A stretch of 64,000 nt of DNA from Fomes fomentarius (taxonomy: Eukaryota > Basidiomycota > Agaricomycetes > Polyporales > Polyporaceae), in NCBI GenBank assembly GCA_022606135.1, contig JABYQN010000013.1, positions 682,001 to 746,000 on the forward strand, given 5' to 3'. How positions within the stretch are numbered: the stretch's first letter is position 1; each line of letters starts with the position of its first letter. Below are positions 35,659 to 46,181 of this stretch, piece after piece. The notes below the pieces were generated by a model. That model did no database searches. It saw only the letters and a list, made by a program, of their open reading frames with translations, and had not been told where the DNA came from. The translations under genes and the position numbers were made by a program.

Positions 35659-36160
35659 GCTTCTGGCCCGGTATGTTTCAATATCTGCGACGTACACAGT
35701 ACCGCGTCCTATCACGACGTTCTATGACTTGACACGCATGACCTTCCGCACCCGCATCCCTCTCGAGCAACATTGTCTTACTAGTAATACCGGTACACCG
35801 CTTTGTACAGCGTAATCACTGTCTTGTACTATCAAATACACGATTGTATCAAGTTAAGTTCAACCTAGCTTTTGCACCAGATAGTGCAGTGGTCGGCAAG
35901 TGTGATGGTAACACTGGCAGTTCAGGTAAGGTACCTCGGCATATGGGCCCCTACTCTTTACGCGCTTATGTTCGTATTCAGATTGTGACGGCTCTGCTCC
36001 CGACCACTACCTCATACTTCGTCCTACGCATCCAGCTCACCTGTTCACTTTTCTGCTCTGCGTTCCTTTCGGACGACTAATTCTGCTGGCAGCACCAACT
36101 CGACCCACTACCCCACCTTCCGACTCCCAAGCCTACTAACCAGCAACATGTGATGTTACT
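35659..36160. other. 3' flank of PX-chitinase A, no supported gene
   Basis: Noncoding, alignable in patches with the 3' flank of copy B (about 40955-41500). Nothing else is seen. Confidence 0.55.
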
Positions 36161-36447
36161 TACCAGCCTGTACAATGACTGGCAGGAGGAGAGTTCCGAT
36201 GTAAGCGGGAAGCTAGGCATTTTTTTCTTCGACTCCTTCCGACTCTTTCGCTAGGCTCCTTGAAGCCCTCAGGCTTCCTACTTTCTCGAGGTATGCAAGT
36301 TTACTCTCTTCTACTTCTATATCGAAGTTGGCTGACGGTGACTGCTCGCCTCTCAAAAGTCCGAGTGCAGCCGGGCGACTGCGCTGTCCAGCGTGGGCAG
36401 CTACTGTCATGCGCTTTGGGCCAAGCGCGGCTGAATATCATGATGTC
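36161..36447 (+). pseudogene. Remnant of an MGQ-family F-box-like gene
   Basis: About 36161-36290 aligns with exon 2 and the following donor of the array gene at 42619 (CAGCCTGTACA, GGGAAGCTAGGC, TTCTTCGACTCCTT, CTTGAAGCCCTCAGGCTTCC). Then GCGACTGCGCTGTCCAG and CTGTCATGCGCTTTGGGCCAA match exon 3 with the F-box part deleted between them. It stops there. This shows that the ancestral order was PX-chitinase followed by F-box gene before the 5-kb duplication. Confidence 0.65.
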
Positions 36448-38730
36448 AGGCGAGTGAATTGAGAAGCAAGTGCCAACTCGGGAAAAGCAGGGGCGGCTCT
36501 GTAATTTGGTGTTGTTTGAGGATGTGGATGACAGGAGGGTCTGGGTGGCAGCTGGTAGCGACGTCGATCATATTGCTGCGCATACGGACAGTCGTGCCCG
36601 CAAGGCGAGCGCTGGATAGTGCTGGTGAACACGACGGCCAGACGTGACAAAGGACACTCAAGTAACAGCCCTATAGCCCCCCTCAACCAGGCTGGCGATG
36701 TAGTACCTTTGGGCTGCCGTACTTCCGACAGCGTTCAGCCATACTAAGTATGTATGCGTCTATCGCGCTGTCGTCCCGATCGGCACAGGACTCTGTGATG
36801 CCACCAGCAAAGACCTCTGGTAACACCCCACAGCCATGCATCACGAAACGCAAGGTCTCGAAGGGAGATGAAGCATCTGAGAACACACTCGAAATTGGAC
36901 GGGCATGGGCCTGGGGTAGTCTTCGAGTTCAATACGGCGCGTTCTACGTCTTGCGGCCCGCAAAGACCGATACGCGTCTGCTTGGTTGATCAACTGCTGG
37001 TTAGAGCAGAACGAAGAAGAAAGTCGACGTTGAGAAGCGTTGAGAAACGAACCTGGCTGTGTACGCGGAAGTTCAAGCTCAAGGGTGGGGACTTGGAATG
37101 GAAGGTGTCAACTTGACGCGTAAGTCACGCCTGTGCAACGCGTCCGCGTAACAGCGCTTAACAGCAAGGCGTCTACTGATATAAGTAGGCACGGAAGATT
37201 TCCCCCCTTTCCACGCCGACCATCTCGATGTGCATCCTCCTAATATTCCGTGTCTTGCTTGCTCCTGTCAGTCATGTCAGTTGTGACCGCCACGATGCGT
37301 TCCCATGAACAAGGTACATTCCTGTTGAACCGAAGTTTCACACCATTCAACTGCAATGAAAACTGGCAGTTCACCTCATCATACCAACTTGGTCGCTCGG
37401 AGCGGGGTCCTGGGGATGCCGCTAAAGTGACGTATGACTACCGTCTGTCACGAGTACGTACCGCGCCATGCTACGTTGCCCAGTTTCTCTCATGTCAGTT
37501 AAGGTGCCGCTACCGCGCATTTTGCAGCATGCTTCCGTCTACACTCTACCTCGTGGTGCTTTCGGAGGCGAGTGTGCACAACACGGAGCTCATCTAGAGT
37601 TGCGCATCCGAGCGAGCTTGATGCAGTTCTGTCAAAGCAGCTACCAGGTATGTGTCTATCGCTCGCGGATTCGACGCGGAACGTTCGGTTATGCCCGTTA
37701 TCGTTGGAAGCCATCCATCGAGGTGCACTTGAATCCGTGTATATTAATAGTGATCTAGGCTTGAGTTCATCCGACATCGGCAGTCTGCGGGGAATCTTGA
37801 CTTATTGCATCCGTCCGCTGCACTGGCAAGCGCAATGCATATTATTCAGGTGACGTCGCTACATTCAACCTCACGGTCGACGTCTGCATACGTAGCATGA
37901 CGTTGAATAAACTTGGTGCAGAGTGTAGCACATGGGCCGCGAAGGAGCAGGCACATTAAGGGGGAGGTCTCCATTTCCGGGGTGGGTGGCTTCTATCTGT
38001 GATCGCCTCTCGTACGCGTCCTCCGCTGGTCTTGTGCTGATTACACAGCATGGTCACCATCACTAGAAGCCTCTGTCATAAAAGGTGCGTTTCTCCTTCT
38101 AGTCTTGGTGTGAATGTGAGATAGACTTCTCCCGCTACCACACCGGTCATGCGGATAACGCGATACCGAGCGCAACATCCAAACCCCGGGGTTGCCCAGG
38201 TCATATGCGCAGCTCCGCGTAAGATGAACGTTAGCTCGGCTCGGAGGCGGTAGTGTGACCATGACAATCGCACCCACGGCTGCTTGCAAGATCCCCAGTG
38301 CAGACCATATCGGACGCTGTCTCTCGTTGGACCTGTCCAACTGTGCTGTTATCGTATGCAGGTATGTTTGGCACAAGGTACGCTCTCTGCGTTCCTCACT
38401 ATCGTACGCTCGGAGACCGACTACGCCACACACTTCCTGGAAACACGTGCCGTAAAACGAAGACAGAAGGGGGGAGTGATATCATCGAGTGCCTCTGCGC
38501 GAAGGGAGCTCGCTCGCGGTCGTGAGCTGGGGCTGCGCGTTATGGCACCTGCCTCCCATGTGCGTCCGCCATCCCCTCGTCACATCTTAAACTCTGATCG
38601 ACATTCCCTTTCGCAGCCATGTCTGTCTTCCCCTAGACATACCCCCGTATAAAGAGGTGGGGCCTAACAGCTCCTCAGTTCCCAGCCCGCCATCCCCCGC
38701 ATTCCTCATTACCACCACACCTATACCCCC
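36448..38730. promoter_or_regulatory. Spacer and upstream region of PX-chitinase B with TATA box
   Basis: About 36570 onward aligns with 31440 onward of copy A. No gene is supported; frames such as 38041-38433 (-) and 38284-38652 (+) overlap and have no domain. TATAAA at 38648-38653 lies 83 nt before the ATG at 38731. Confidence 0.6.
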
Positions 38731-41600
38731 ATGGCTATCTCTGCTGTCTCTGTCGTTGGCCACACCACCGCCTCCATCCCGAGGCCCCATATTCTTTACA
38801 CTCTCCGTCTTAAGGCGACGGATGGCACAACTTTCACCGTCTCAAAGCGCTATTCAGAGGTATCCATCCCGCGCTCTGACTAGTATATGCGCGCAATCTC
38901 ATCATCATCTCGTAGTTCGTCGCTCTCCATGATACCCTCAACGACCCCGGCACTCTTCCACCTAAGCGCATCCTCGCAACGGCCTTCGTACCCTCTGCTT
39001 GGCTGGACGACACCCTGATCGCCGAGCGCAAGGCTGGCCTTTCCGCCTATCTCACTGGACTGCTCGAGTCGCCCCAGTTCCGCAACCACCAGTTCTTGAT
39101 CGATTTCCTCACGCCTTCCTTATCCACGTTGTCCTCTCGCGAGTTCAATCCTGAAGACGCTATACCCTCCACCCTTTCGCGCAAGACCGCGTTGAATCTA
39201 GCCCATGGCGATGTTTCCATCGAAGCAACGCCTATCGCTGCTGCCTACTATCCGGACTGGTCTTCTGACAGTAACCCGCCAAACAAACTCGATTTCTCCA
39301 AGTTTGACATTCTCTATTTTGGTATGTCCGCCCATTCCCCACACCGAACCTAATGGCGCATTCGCGCTATGCCTGTGCAACGTCATCGCAGAGCCCTGGA
39401 AACATCTGACACGTCTCATGTCCAGCGTTCGCAACTCCGAACTCATCTTCGGGGATCTCCTTCGACTCCGGCTCGACCTCTACGCTCAAGACGCTCGTCT
39501 CGAGCGCGCACAACAGCGGCAAGGGCACTAAGGTCGTGCTGTCCATTGGTGCGTTTCATCTCCACCTCGCAAACATGTCGTATCTTCATATTGACATGTT
39601 TCGAATCTTACAGGCGGATGGGGAGGTAGCACGTGGTTCTCGCAGGCTATGAGCAGCGCAGCGAACCGCACGACGTTTGTCAATGCGTGCGTCAGCGCAG
39701 TCAACACGTACAGCCTTGACGGTATGTGCTTCCAAATCATGATCTACGTGATTGTCTGACGTGTGTGGATATGCAGGTATTGATATCGACTGGGTGCGCT
39801 GGTGTAGCCCATGCTACGTGCATCATTGAACGCTGATGGGTATGCTGTTTTGACAGGAATACCCCAACGAGTCTGGCGCCGGGAACCCGCACTCTACGAA
39901 AGACGCTGCTAATTTGCTTTCGTTCTTCCAGTCATTGCGCACCGCGCTTGGCTCGTCGAAGATTATCTCTGCCGCCGTCACGCAGCTCCCTTGGACCGGT
40001 TCGAACGGTAGCCCGCTCACCGATGTCTCCGCCTACGCCTCGGTCATGACCTATGCTAACATCATGTCAGTCCGGCTCTTTCTCATGCTCGGTTATTATT
40101 CACTCACCTCGCGTCTAATTTAAGGAACTATGATGTGTGGGGCGCATCCTCCAGCCCAGGACCAAATGCACCGCTCGGGAACCTCTGCGGAAACTCCTCC
40201 CTCCCGCAGTACTCCGCCCAAGCCGCTCTCTCGCAGTGGACCAAGGCCGGGTTCCCGAAGAACAAGCTCGTACTCGGCCTCCCGCTCTACGGGTACGTCT
40301 CGAAGAGCACGAAGACGACGCTGCACCAGATAGCCATGCCGCCCGCCGGGTTCGACGTCCAAGCGTACAAGGAACAGGTGCTGCAACTTCCGAACCGCGG
40401 CCTGTCCTGCCCGCTCCCACAGATAGAGGAAGCCCAGGACGGAGAGACTAAGGAGGAGGAGAAACCGAACCCGCTGCGGGGCGCCCATGCGCGAAGCAAG
40501 GTTAAGCTAGGGGAGGTCAAGGCTGAGGCTGCGGGTGACCTCAGTAGCTTCTTCAACCAGCAGATTGCGTTCAACCAGCTCCTCTCGATGGGCGCTCTCA
40601 AGAAGAACTCTGACGGGACGTACACTGGGGCGAACGGGTACACGATGGGTGAGCTTCTTCGTATCGATCAGTCAATCATCGACTGACAGTGAGTATAGCT
40701 TGGGACGACTGCAGCGACACGCCGTTCCTGTTCAACCAGTCGCGCCAGACGGTCGTCACGTACGATGATACGTGGTCTCTGGGCGATAAGGCGCTGTTTG
40801 CGAAGCAGAACGGGATGGGTGGCTGTTTCACGTGGTCGCTCGATCAGGTGGATATCAATTTCTCCATCTTCTTTGAGAATAGGGTGCTAAAAGATATGTC
40901 TAGGACGACGGTGTCGCGCTTCAGAACGTCATCCGCAAGAACCTGGGCAAGTAGGCTTCTGGCTCGGTATGTCAATATCCGCGACGTATACGGGATCAAC
41001 ATCACTTCATATCACGATCACGACGTTCTATGACTTGTCACGACCTTACATACGCATTCTGCACTCACCCCATCCGCACACGCATCCCTCCCGACCAACT
41101 AGGTGGCCCATTTACCGATACACGGCTTTGTACAGTTTGATCACTGTCTTGGATCCAAACACATGTTATTGTTCAACCTAGCTTTTGCACCAGACAGTGC
41201 ACCCAGTCTGATGGTATTGTCCGTCGGAACAGGCAAGTTACCTCGGTTCTAAGTTTGCGCGCTTATGTATGTTCAGATCCTGACTCTGCCCGACCTCCTA
41301 ACTGCATCCTGTGCACCAGCTATTCACTTTCTGCTCTGTGATCCTTCCTGATAACTATCTCTGCTACTGGGAGCCCTAATCGACCCCTAACCCGCCTTCG
41401 AGCCTAACCAGCAACAGGTTCAACTCTAACCACGAGATTCGCTTCTGAACCTCAACCGCTTGAGATTGCATCAAACCTAGGATTTGTGAGTGATTCATCA
41501 GATGAGCGAGGAAGCAGGGAAGAAGCTAGGCGAATTCTCATTCGACATCTTCACCTAGCTTAATCAAGCTCTTCGATTCACGATCCTTCCAAGATATGTA
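36570..41600. repeat. Segmental duplication, copy B (about 5 kb)
   Basis: Partner of 31440-36450: same block order, including the promoter, the nine-exon PX-GH18 gene, its 3' flank and an F-box debris. Its last part (from 40933) is also the start of the first 8.9-kb tandem unit, so the tandem amplification came after this duplication. Confidence 0.75.
38731..40954 (+). CDS. PX domain-GH18 chitinase fusion, copy B, 571 aa
   Basis: Nine exons at the same positions as copy A: 38731-38859, 38916-39321, 39426-39548, 39614-39721, 39777-39793, 39857-40065, 40125-40648, 40699-40847, 40904-40954. All exon lengths equal those of A except exon 2, which is 9 nt shorter (NLAHGD versus NLAADLHGD), so the frame is kept. 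PX landmarks (KRYSEFVALHDTL, LPPKR, ERKAGLSAYLTGLL) and the GH18 landmarks (DGIDIDWE with Glu262, GGWGGSTWFSQ, FTWSLDQ, DDGVALQNVIRKNLGK) are intact. The changes from A are mostly silent or conservative, which points to selection on both domains. The last 22 bases (40933-40954) are also the first bases of the tandem unit. Confidence 0.92.
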
Positions 41601-42334
41601 TTTGCGGATGATGACCATCGAGTTGAGCCGTTCGTCTGGAATGCAACCCGGGCGTGCGACAAAGCATACGGAACGCTGGCGAGGGATTGGCTGAAATGCT
41701 TGGACTACGCGGATATGGGGAAGACGATGCGCCTGGAGCGAGCTCGACAAGCCGCCGGAGCGGGTTCTCGAGCTCGAGATGATCGACACGCTCTGAGTCA
41801 TCTACACCCCGCTGCGGTAGGCGGACTGGACTTCCGAGTCGAAGGAATCCCGGTGCTGTTGCAACCTGTCGAAGGGGGAGTATGTCAGGCACGGCTGACG
41901 GAGATGGCGTGGTGCAGCGGGGCTTGGGCTTAGGCCTTGGCAGGCCTCAGAGGGAGTCCGACTGTGGGCGTAACGGGATGCGAAGAAATGATGGAGGGTG
42001 CGAGGTGCTGCAGGCATCAGGGTATCGTGCGACAAAAGTACGAGCGTGCGGAATACGACAGGCAGGACTGATGAGCGCGCTGTTGGCGCCGCGGGTGTGT
42101 TGGTCGCCGAATGCTGCCAGTGTCAGTGAGAGCATCGAGATGCCAGAGTGTGGGGACGAGTCACGGTGGAGGGAAGGGGAGAAGTTGGTCAAGGGCCCGT
42201 GGATGGGGGATAGGTCTTGCGTTGTGCCAACGTTGGAGACGATGTGTCGGAGGAGGTGGATGAGATGCTCGTTCACCTTGCTCAGGTTAATGGGCAAGGT
42301 TGAGTTGCATTCGAGCATGGACTCTGTGCATTAA
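41502..42334 (+). pseudogene. Decayed MGQ-family F-box-like gene, unit 1
   Basis: Starts with a relic of exon 2 (KKLGEFSFDIFT, then a stop, ILPRYVFADD), lacks the F-box, and keeps scattered core pieces: a region like RVEGIPVLLQPVEGG for VLCNLSK-E, RLTEMAW, GLMSALLAPRVCWSP, and KLVKGPWMGDRSCVVPTLETM in frame in this copy. In this copy the run at 42205-42209 has five G, which keeps GPWMGDR in frame; copies 2 and 3 have four and lose it. Too broken to encode an F-box protein. Confidence 0.7.
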
Positions 42335-42618
42335 TCTAAGCCACGACAGTTTGTGTTTATTTGTCCCAGCGCGATCCTCGCTTCGCTCGCAACGAGCTGG
42401 AAGGGCGCTAAGGGCGACACAACTTGCTCCTGACCAGTGACCACTAGGTCTGTGCGGTTTGCCTACTCCCCCTGCTCATCGTGTTGGTCTTTCTGCTATC
42501 GCAGAAGCTTGGGCGCAGTCATTTGGAAGCTATATTGTCCTCCGCCAACGCGGCCACGTGATTGTCAAACACTGGCTTCAACCTACCGTGTCCGAGAACC
42601 GCGTACCTCTCTGCCAGG

Positions 42619-43755
42619 ATGGGTCAAGACTGGGAGCTGTGAGTAACACATCTATGACATGGATTCTGCTCTGGGTGGCTGAGGTGACGGTACTCATCAG
42701 CCTGTGCATCGACCGGAAAGAGAAGAGTCCCGAGGTAGGCGGAAAGCTGGGCGAATTTTTCTTCGACTCCTTCTCTAGCCTACTTGAAGCCCTCAGGCTT
42801 CCTATTCTCCCGAGGTATGTGAATATACTCCTATAATCGAAGTTGTCTTACGGTGATCGCTCGCCTATCAATCAGCGAAGTCGAAACCTGGTTGAAGCGA
42901 GGCGACTGTGCGCTCCAGCCCGGGTCACTCGGAAAACTCTCTCCGGAGGTCCTGGACATCATCTTTTGGAACGTCTCAAGTGTGCAGGATGCCGTCCGGT
43001 TTGCGATCACCTGCAAACTTCTTCTCGACGTGGGACAACCGCACCTTCTGCGTTTACTGCAAGGCTGTCATGCGCCTTGGGCCAACGCGCGGCTGATATG
43101 TCTGGGACGGGACACCGATAGGAACGCGGATCTTCCACCGGACCTTCTCACCAAGGACGAGCTGCATCAGGTCGTCACCTGCGTGCACCCTCACGTCCTC
43201 GATTGTCTCGAGCCTGGTCAGGAGCCGCACTTCGCATTAGTTGCATGCGAGACGTATAAGAACAAGTATGGGACCACGAGTTATCACGCGCGCACGGAGT
43301 ACTACGACGAACTCAGCAGACTGCACGAGGAGGCTGCCGCCAATCCCAAGCTCGCTCTCGAAGTCAAGATGTACAAGGAGCTCTGCATCTTCTCTGTCAC
43401 CGGGCCAGCTTACCCGCCGGGCGCACTCGTGCTCTGCAACCTATCCAAGGCGGAGTACGTTAGGGAGGATCGCCTGAGCAAGATGGTGCGGAAGATACAC
43501 GGATGGGTAGAGGAGTTTGGCCTCATGCACGCGCTGTTGTCGCGGATCTGTTGGTCGGTGGACCCCAGCATCTCCATGTGCTGCGACAAGAAGTACAAGG
43601 AGCGGCTCACCAAGGGCCCCTGGGCAGGAGACCGGTTCTGTGTCGTTACGCTGGAAACAATGCCGCGTCCGAACGTTGCGAAGGAGTGGAAGGACGTGAC
43701 GGCAGAGGTCGACAAGCTCTTGGCTCACCTTTGGAAAGTCAATACGGAGAAATGA
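42619..43755 (+). CDS. F-box-like protein, MGQ family, 337 aa (unit 1, gene 1)
   Basis: Exons 42619-42638 (MGQDWEL-), 42701-42814 (LCIDRKEKSPEVGGKLGEFFFDSF, read as LCIDRKEKSPEVGG and KLGEFFFDSF), 42876-43755. F-box SLGKLSPEVLDIIFWNV with FAITCKLLLDVGQPHLL at about residues 62-105. Then CHAPWANARLICLGRD, LPPDLLTKDEL, VACETYKNKYG, and the C-terminal core VLCNLSKAEYVREDRLSKM, LMHALLSRICWS, LTKGPWAGDRFCVVTLETM, EWKDVTAEVDKLLAHLWK. Complete and splice-consistent. Probably a substrate adaptor of an SCF ligase. There is no TATA box; the leader is CT-rich. An identical gene sits in units 2 and 3. Confidence 0.9.
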
Positions 43756-44227
43756 GCAGTCGCCATTCCGCAGACGAAGCCTCTGATTTGAGCGTGGCTT
43801 TGTGTTTAGAAGGCTGTAGACTATGGTGGCCCGGGTAGAGTACTGCGTCGATATAAGCTGCCGACGGGCGATTCGGACCCGTAGTCTTATAATCTGCGTG
43901 TTCATTGTTTGATGTTGTTCATGTAGCGTTTGTCAATTGTGTGACTTTCGTGGCCTATTGTGCGACTAATTAGGCAATATCAACCAAGTCACATAAGATG
44001 TGGACAATGAGCGCCAGTGTACAAAACGCAACTTACCCCGCAACCATCACTTCACCTCCTACCTCACCTCACGGTCGTACACTCGCTCCCCTGATCTCTC
44101 TACCCCTGATCTCTCTACTTTGAATCCGTACACTATCCTCAATCCCAGAACTCGACAACGTGATCGATCGTTGACTTGCGAGTCTAACCACGACAAACCA
44201 CCAGTCACTACATCGTTCCAAGTAATC
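43756..44227. other. Spacer and promoter between F-box genes 1 and 2 (unit 1)
   Basis: Noncoding. The part before the ATG at 44228 is CT-rich with a direct repeat CCTGATCTCTCTAC (about 44090-44118). The same sequence recurs in units 2 and 3. Confidence 0.6.
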
Positions 44228-45380
44228 ATGGGCCAGTCTTGGGATCTGTAAGTATTGCATGCTGGTATATTGTGTATGTTGCTGATGTGATTGCTTGTCG
44301 CGGTGTGTATCGAAGCCTCAATATCGACGACAAAGAGAAAAGCCCTGAAATTTGTGGGAAGCTATTCGAATGCTTTTTCGAGACCCATCCATCGCTTCTC
44401 TACTCCCTCCGCCTACCTGTCCTCCCTCGGTACGTATATCACTTGTGTGCTTTACCAAACGGGACGTCAACCCGCTAACACTGCCGCCTCCTGACTGCAG
44501 ACAAGTCGATACTTGGCTGAGGACCGGTAAACATGCGCGCCAGCCGGGACCTCTCGGGAAACTCTCGCCCGAGCTACTCGACATGATCTTTGACAACATC
44601 TTCTTTTTTTGGGACATCATCCAATTCTCCATAACCTGCAAGCTCACCCTCGAGGTTGGCAAGCGGCACCTCCTCTCAGCACTACGGCGATACCATGCGC
44701 CCTGGGCTGGCCAGCGACTCATCTGCCTGGGAGGCGATCCACTGGACTCTGACCTCCCTAAGGGTCTCCTAACGCCCTTTGAGCAGCGCGAGATCCTCAC
44801 CTCAGATATCCCTATTGCCCGCGAGTTGAGGCTCGCTGGGGAGGAGATGTATCTCGCGATATATGCTTGCGAGACATACCTTTCCAGGTACGGGACGCTC
44901 GGCCGTGCTGACCGCCTCCAGCGGGACTACTGGGAAGGCATGCGGAAAAAGCGCGAGGAAGTCAAGGATCACCCTCAGTCGAACCGGGATCTCGACATGT
45001 TCCACGCGTTGTACATCTACAGCAAGCCGACCTACCCCAAAGGTTCTCTCGTGTGCTGCAATCTCTCCAAGGCCGAGTACATCCGGCAGGACCGACTTCG
45101 CAAGATGGAATGGGAAGAGAACTGGCAGCGCAACCGCTACAAACGGTCGCTAGGCCTCGCGCACGCCTTGATCGTACGTATCTGTTGGTCAGGGGATTCC
45201 CCGCTGTACGGTGCAAAAGGAATCAATGAGCAGCTCGCCAAGGGACCCTGGGCAGGCGACCGCTTCTCTATCACGACCTTGGAGACGATGCCGCAGCCGA
45301 AAGATGCAAAGGAGTGGAAGGATGTGACGGCAGAGGTCGATGAACTCTTGTTTCGTATCTGGGAGTACTTCTTCCAGTAA
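44228..45380 (+). CDS. F-box-like protein, MGQ family, 337 aa (unit 1, gene 2)
   Basis: Exons 44228-44247 (MGQSWDL-), 44316-44429 (LNIDDKEKSPEICGKLFECFF, read as LNIDDKEKSPEICG and KLFECFF), 44501-45380; sizes 20, 114 and 880 nt equal those of gene 1, so the two arose by duplication and then diverged. F-box PLGKLSPELLDMIFDNI with FSITCKLTLEVGKRHLL. Core: YHAPWAGQRLICLGGD, LPKGLLTPFE, LVCCNLSKAEYIRQDRLRKM, AHALIVRICWS, LAKGPWAGDRFSITTLETM, EWKDVTAEVDELLFRIWEYFF. The middle variable part (Arg/Glu/Lys-rich) differs strongly from gene 1, as expected if it contacts the target. Intact. Confidence 0.9.
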
Positions 45381-46181
45381 TGAGTACACCCGGAGTATCT
45401 GAGGACCCGCGTACGTTCAATAGTCATGACTTTCAGCTAGATGTTGGCTCTGAAGTGTTCGATCAAAGCACGCTGCTCAATTCTAGTCTCCTTTTGTATG
45501 ATCTCAGATGGATGTGGGGAAGAATATTCGGGTGATGACTCGAATTGTAGTGTTTCGACGTTCAGGACCTTGGGCAGTACACTTGATTACGCTGGCACTG
45601 GCAAGGGACTGTATGACACCGAGGGCTTGCGTACTAGCCCAGTATGTAACTTTGATGTATAGTGCAAGTAGACTGTAGCTGTAGAGCATTGGTGGTCAGT
45701 AAGTATTGGGGATCATCCATCATCAGATGAAGTGTTGCGTTTGGCAGACCGGGCAAATGTCACGGCACATAACACTGCCAGGGCGTGCGACTTCCTTTTT
45801 TCCTCTGAAAGAATTCTCTACGATATCATATTCTAGTCCCGCGTTTCTCTCTTTATTCAGAGCCTCCCTGTCCTCAGCCGGGGGGGTAGGCTGAAGGTCG
45901 CCGCGCCGCTCTGAGATTGGTCACAGCAAGTCACAGACATCACATCTGTTACGATTACATCAGTTCACGCGGGCCCCCCTATTATTCTCAGACTCCCGTC
46001 TTCTAACGGGACCACTTATCCTCAACGCCCGAGACTGGACCACGGTTTTCTCAGCAAGCCATCGTGATCCGAGTCGGCCACATATAACCAGAACACGCGC
46101 CGCTTCTCTGCAGACCTGCTCCGAACAAGGCACTGTTGCAACCGCGCAGTCGTCTCCAGTATTATCATACGAGTAATAATC
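45381..46181. other. Spacer between F-box genes 2 and 3 (unit 1)
   Basis: Noncoding; contains the seven-G run (45880-45886) that is six in unit 2. No gene is supported. Confidence 0.6.

Larger units (their letters stand above)
31440..36450. repeat. Segmental duplication, copy A (about 5 kb)
   Basis: Blocks in the same order recur in copy B: around 31450 versus 36585 (CGGACAGACAGTCGTGCC / CGGACAGTCGTGCC), 31750 versus 36805 (CCTCTGGTAACACCCCA), 32520 versus 37640 (AGCAGCTACCAGGTATGTGT), the whole PX-GH18 gene, its 3' flank (CAACCTAGCTTTTGCACCAGA at about 35862 and 41178) and a following F-box debris. Coding parts are far better conserved than spacers, so this is an old duplication. Limits are by eye. 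Confidence 0.75.

Noticed and set aside
43441..43905. 154-aa antisense frame opposite F-box gene 1 (also in units 2 and 3)
   Set aside because: Exact shadow of a conserved coding exon; no independent features.
44318..44800. 160-aa antisense frame opposite F-box gene 2
   Set aside because: Shadow of exons 2-3; contains reverse reading of the F-box region only.
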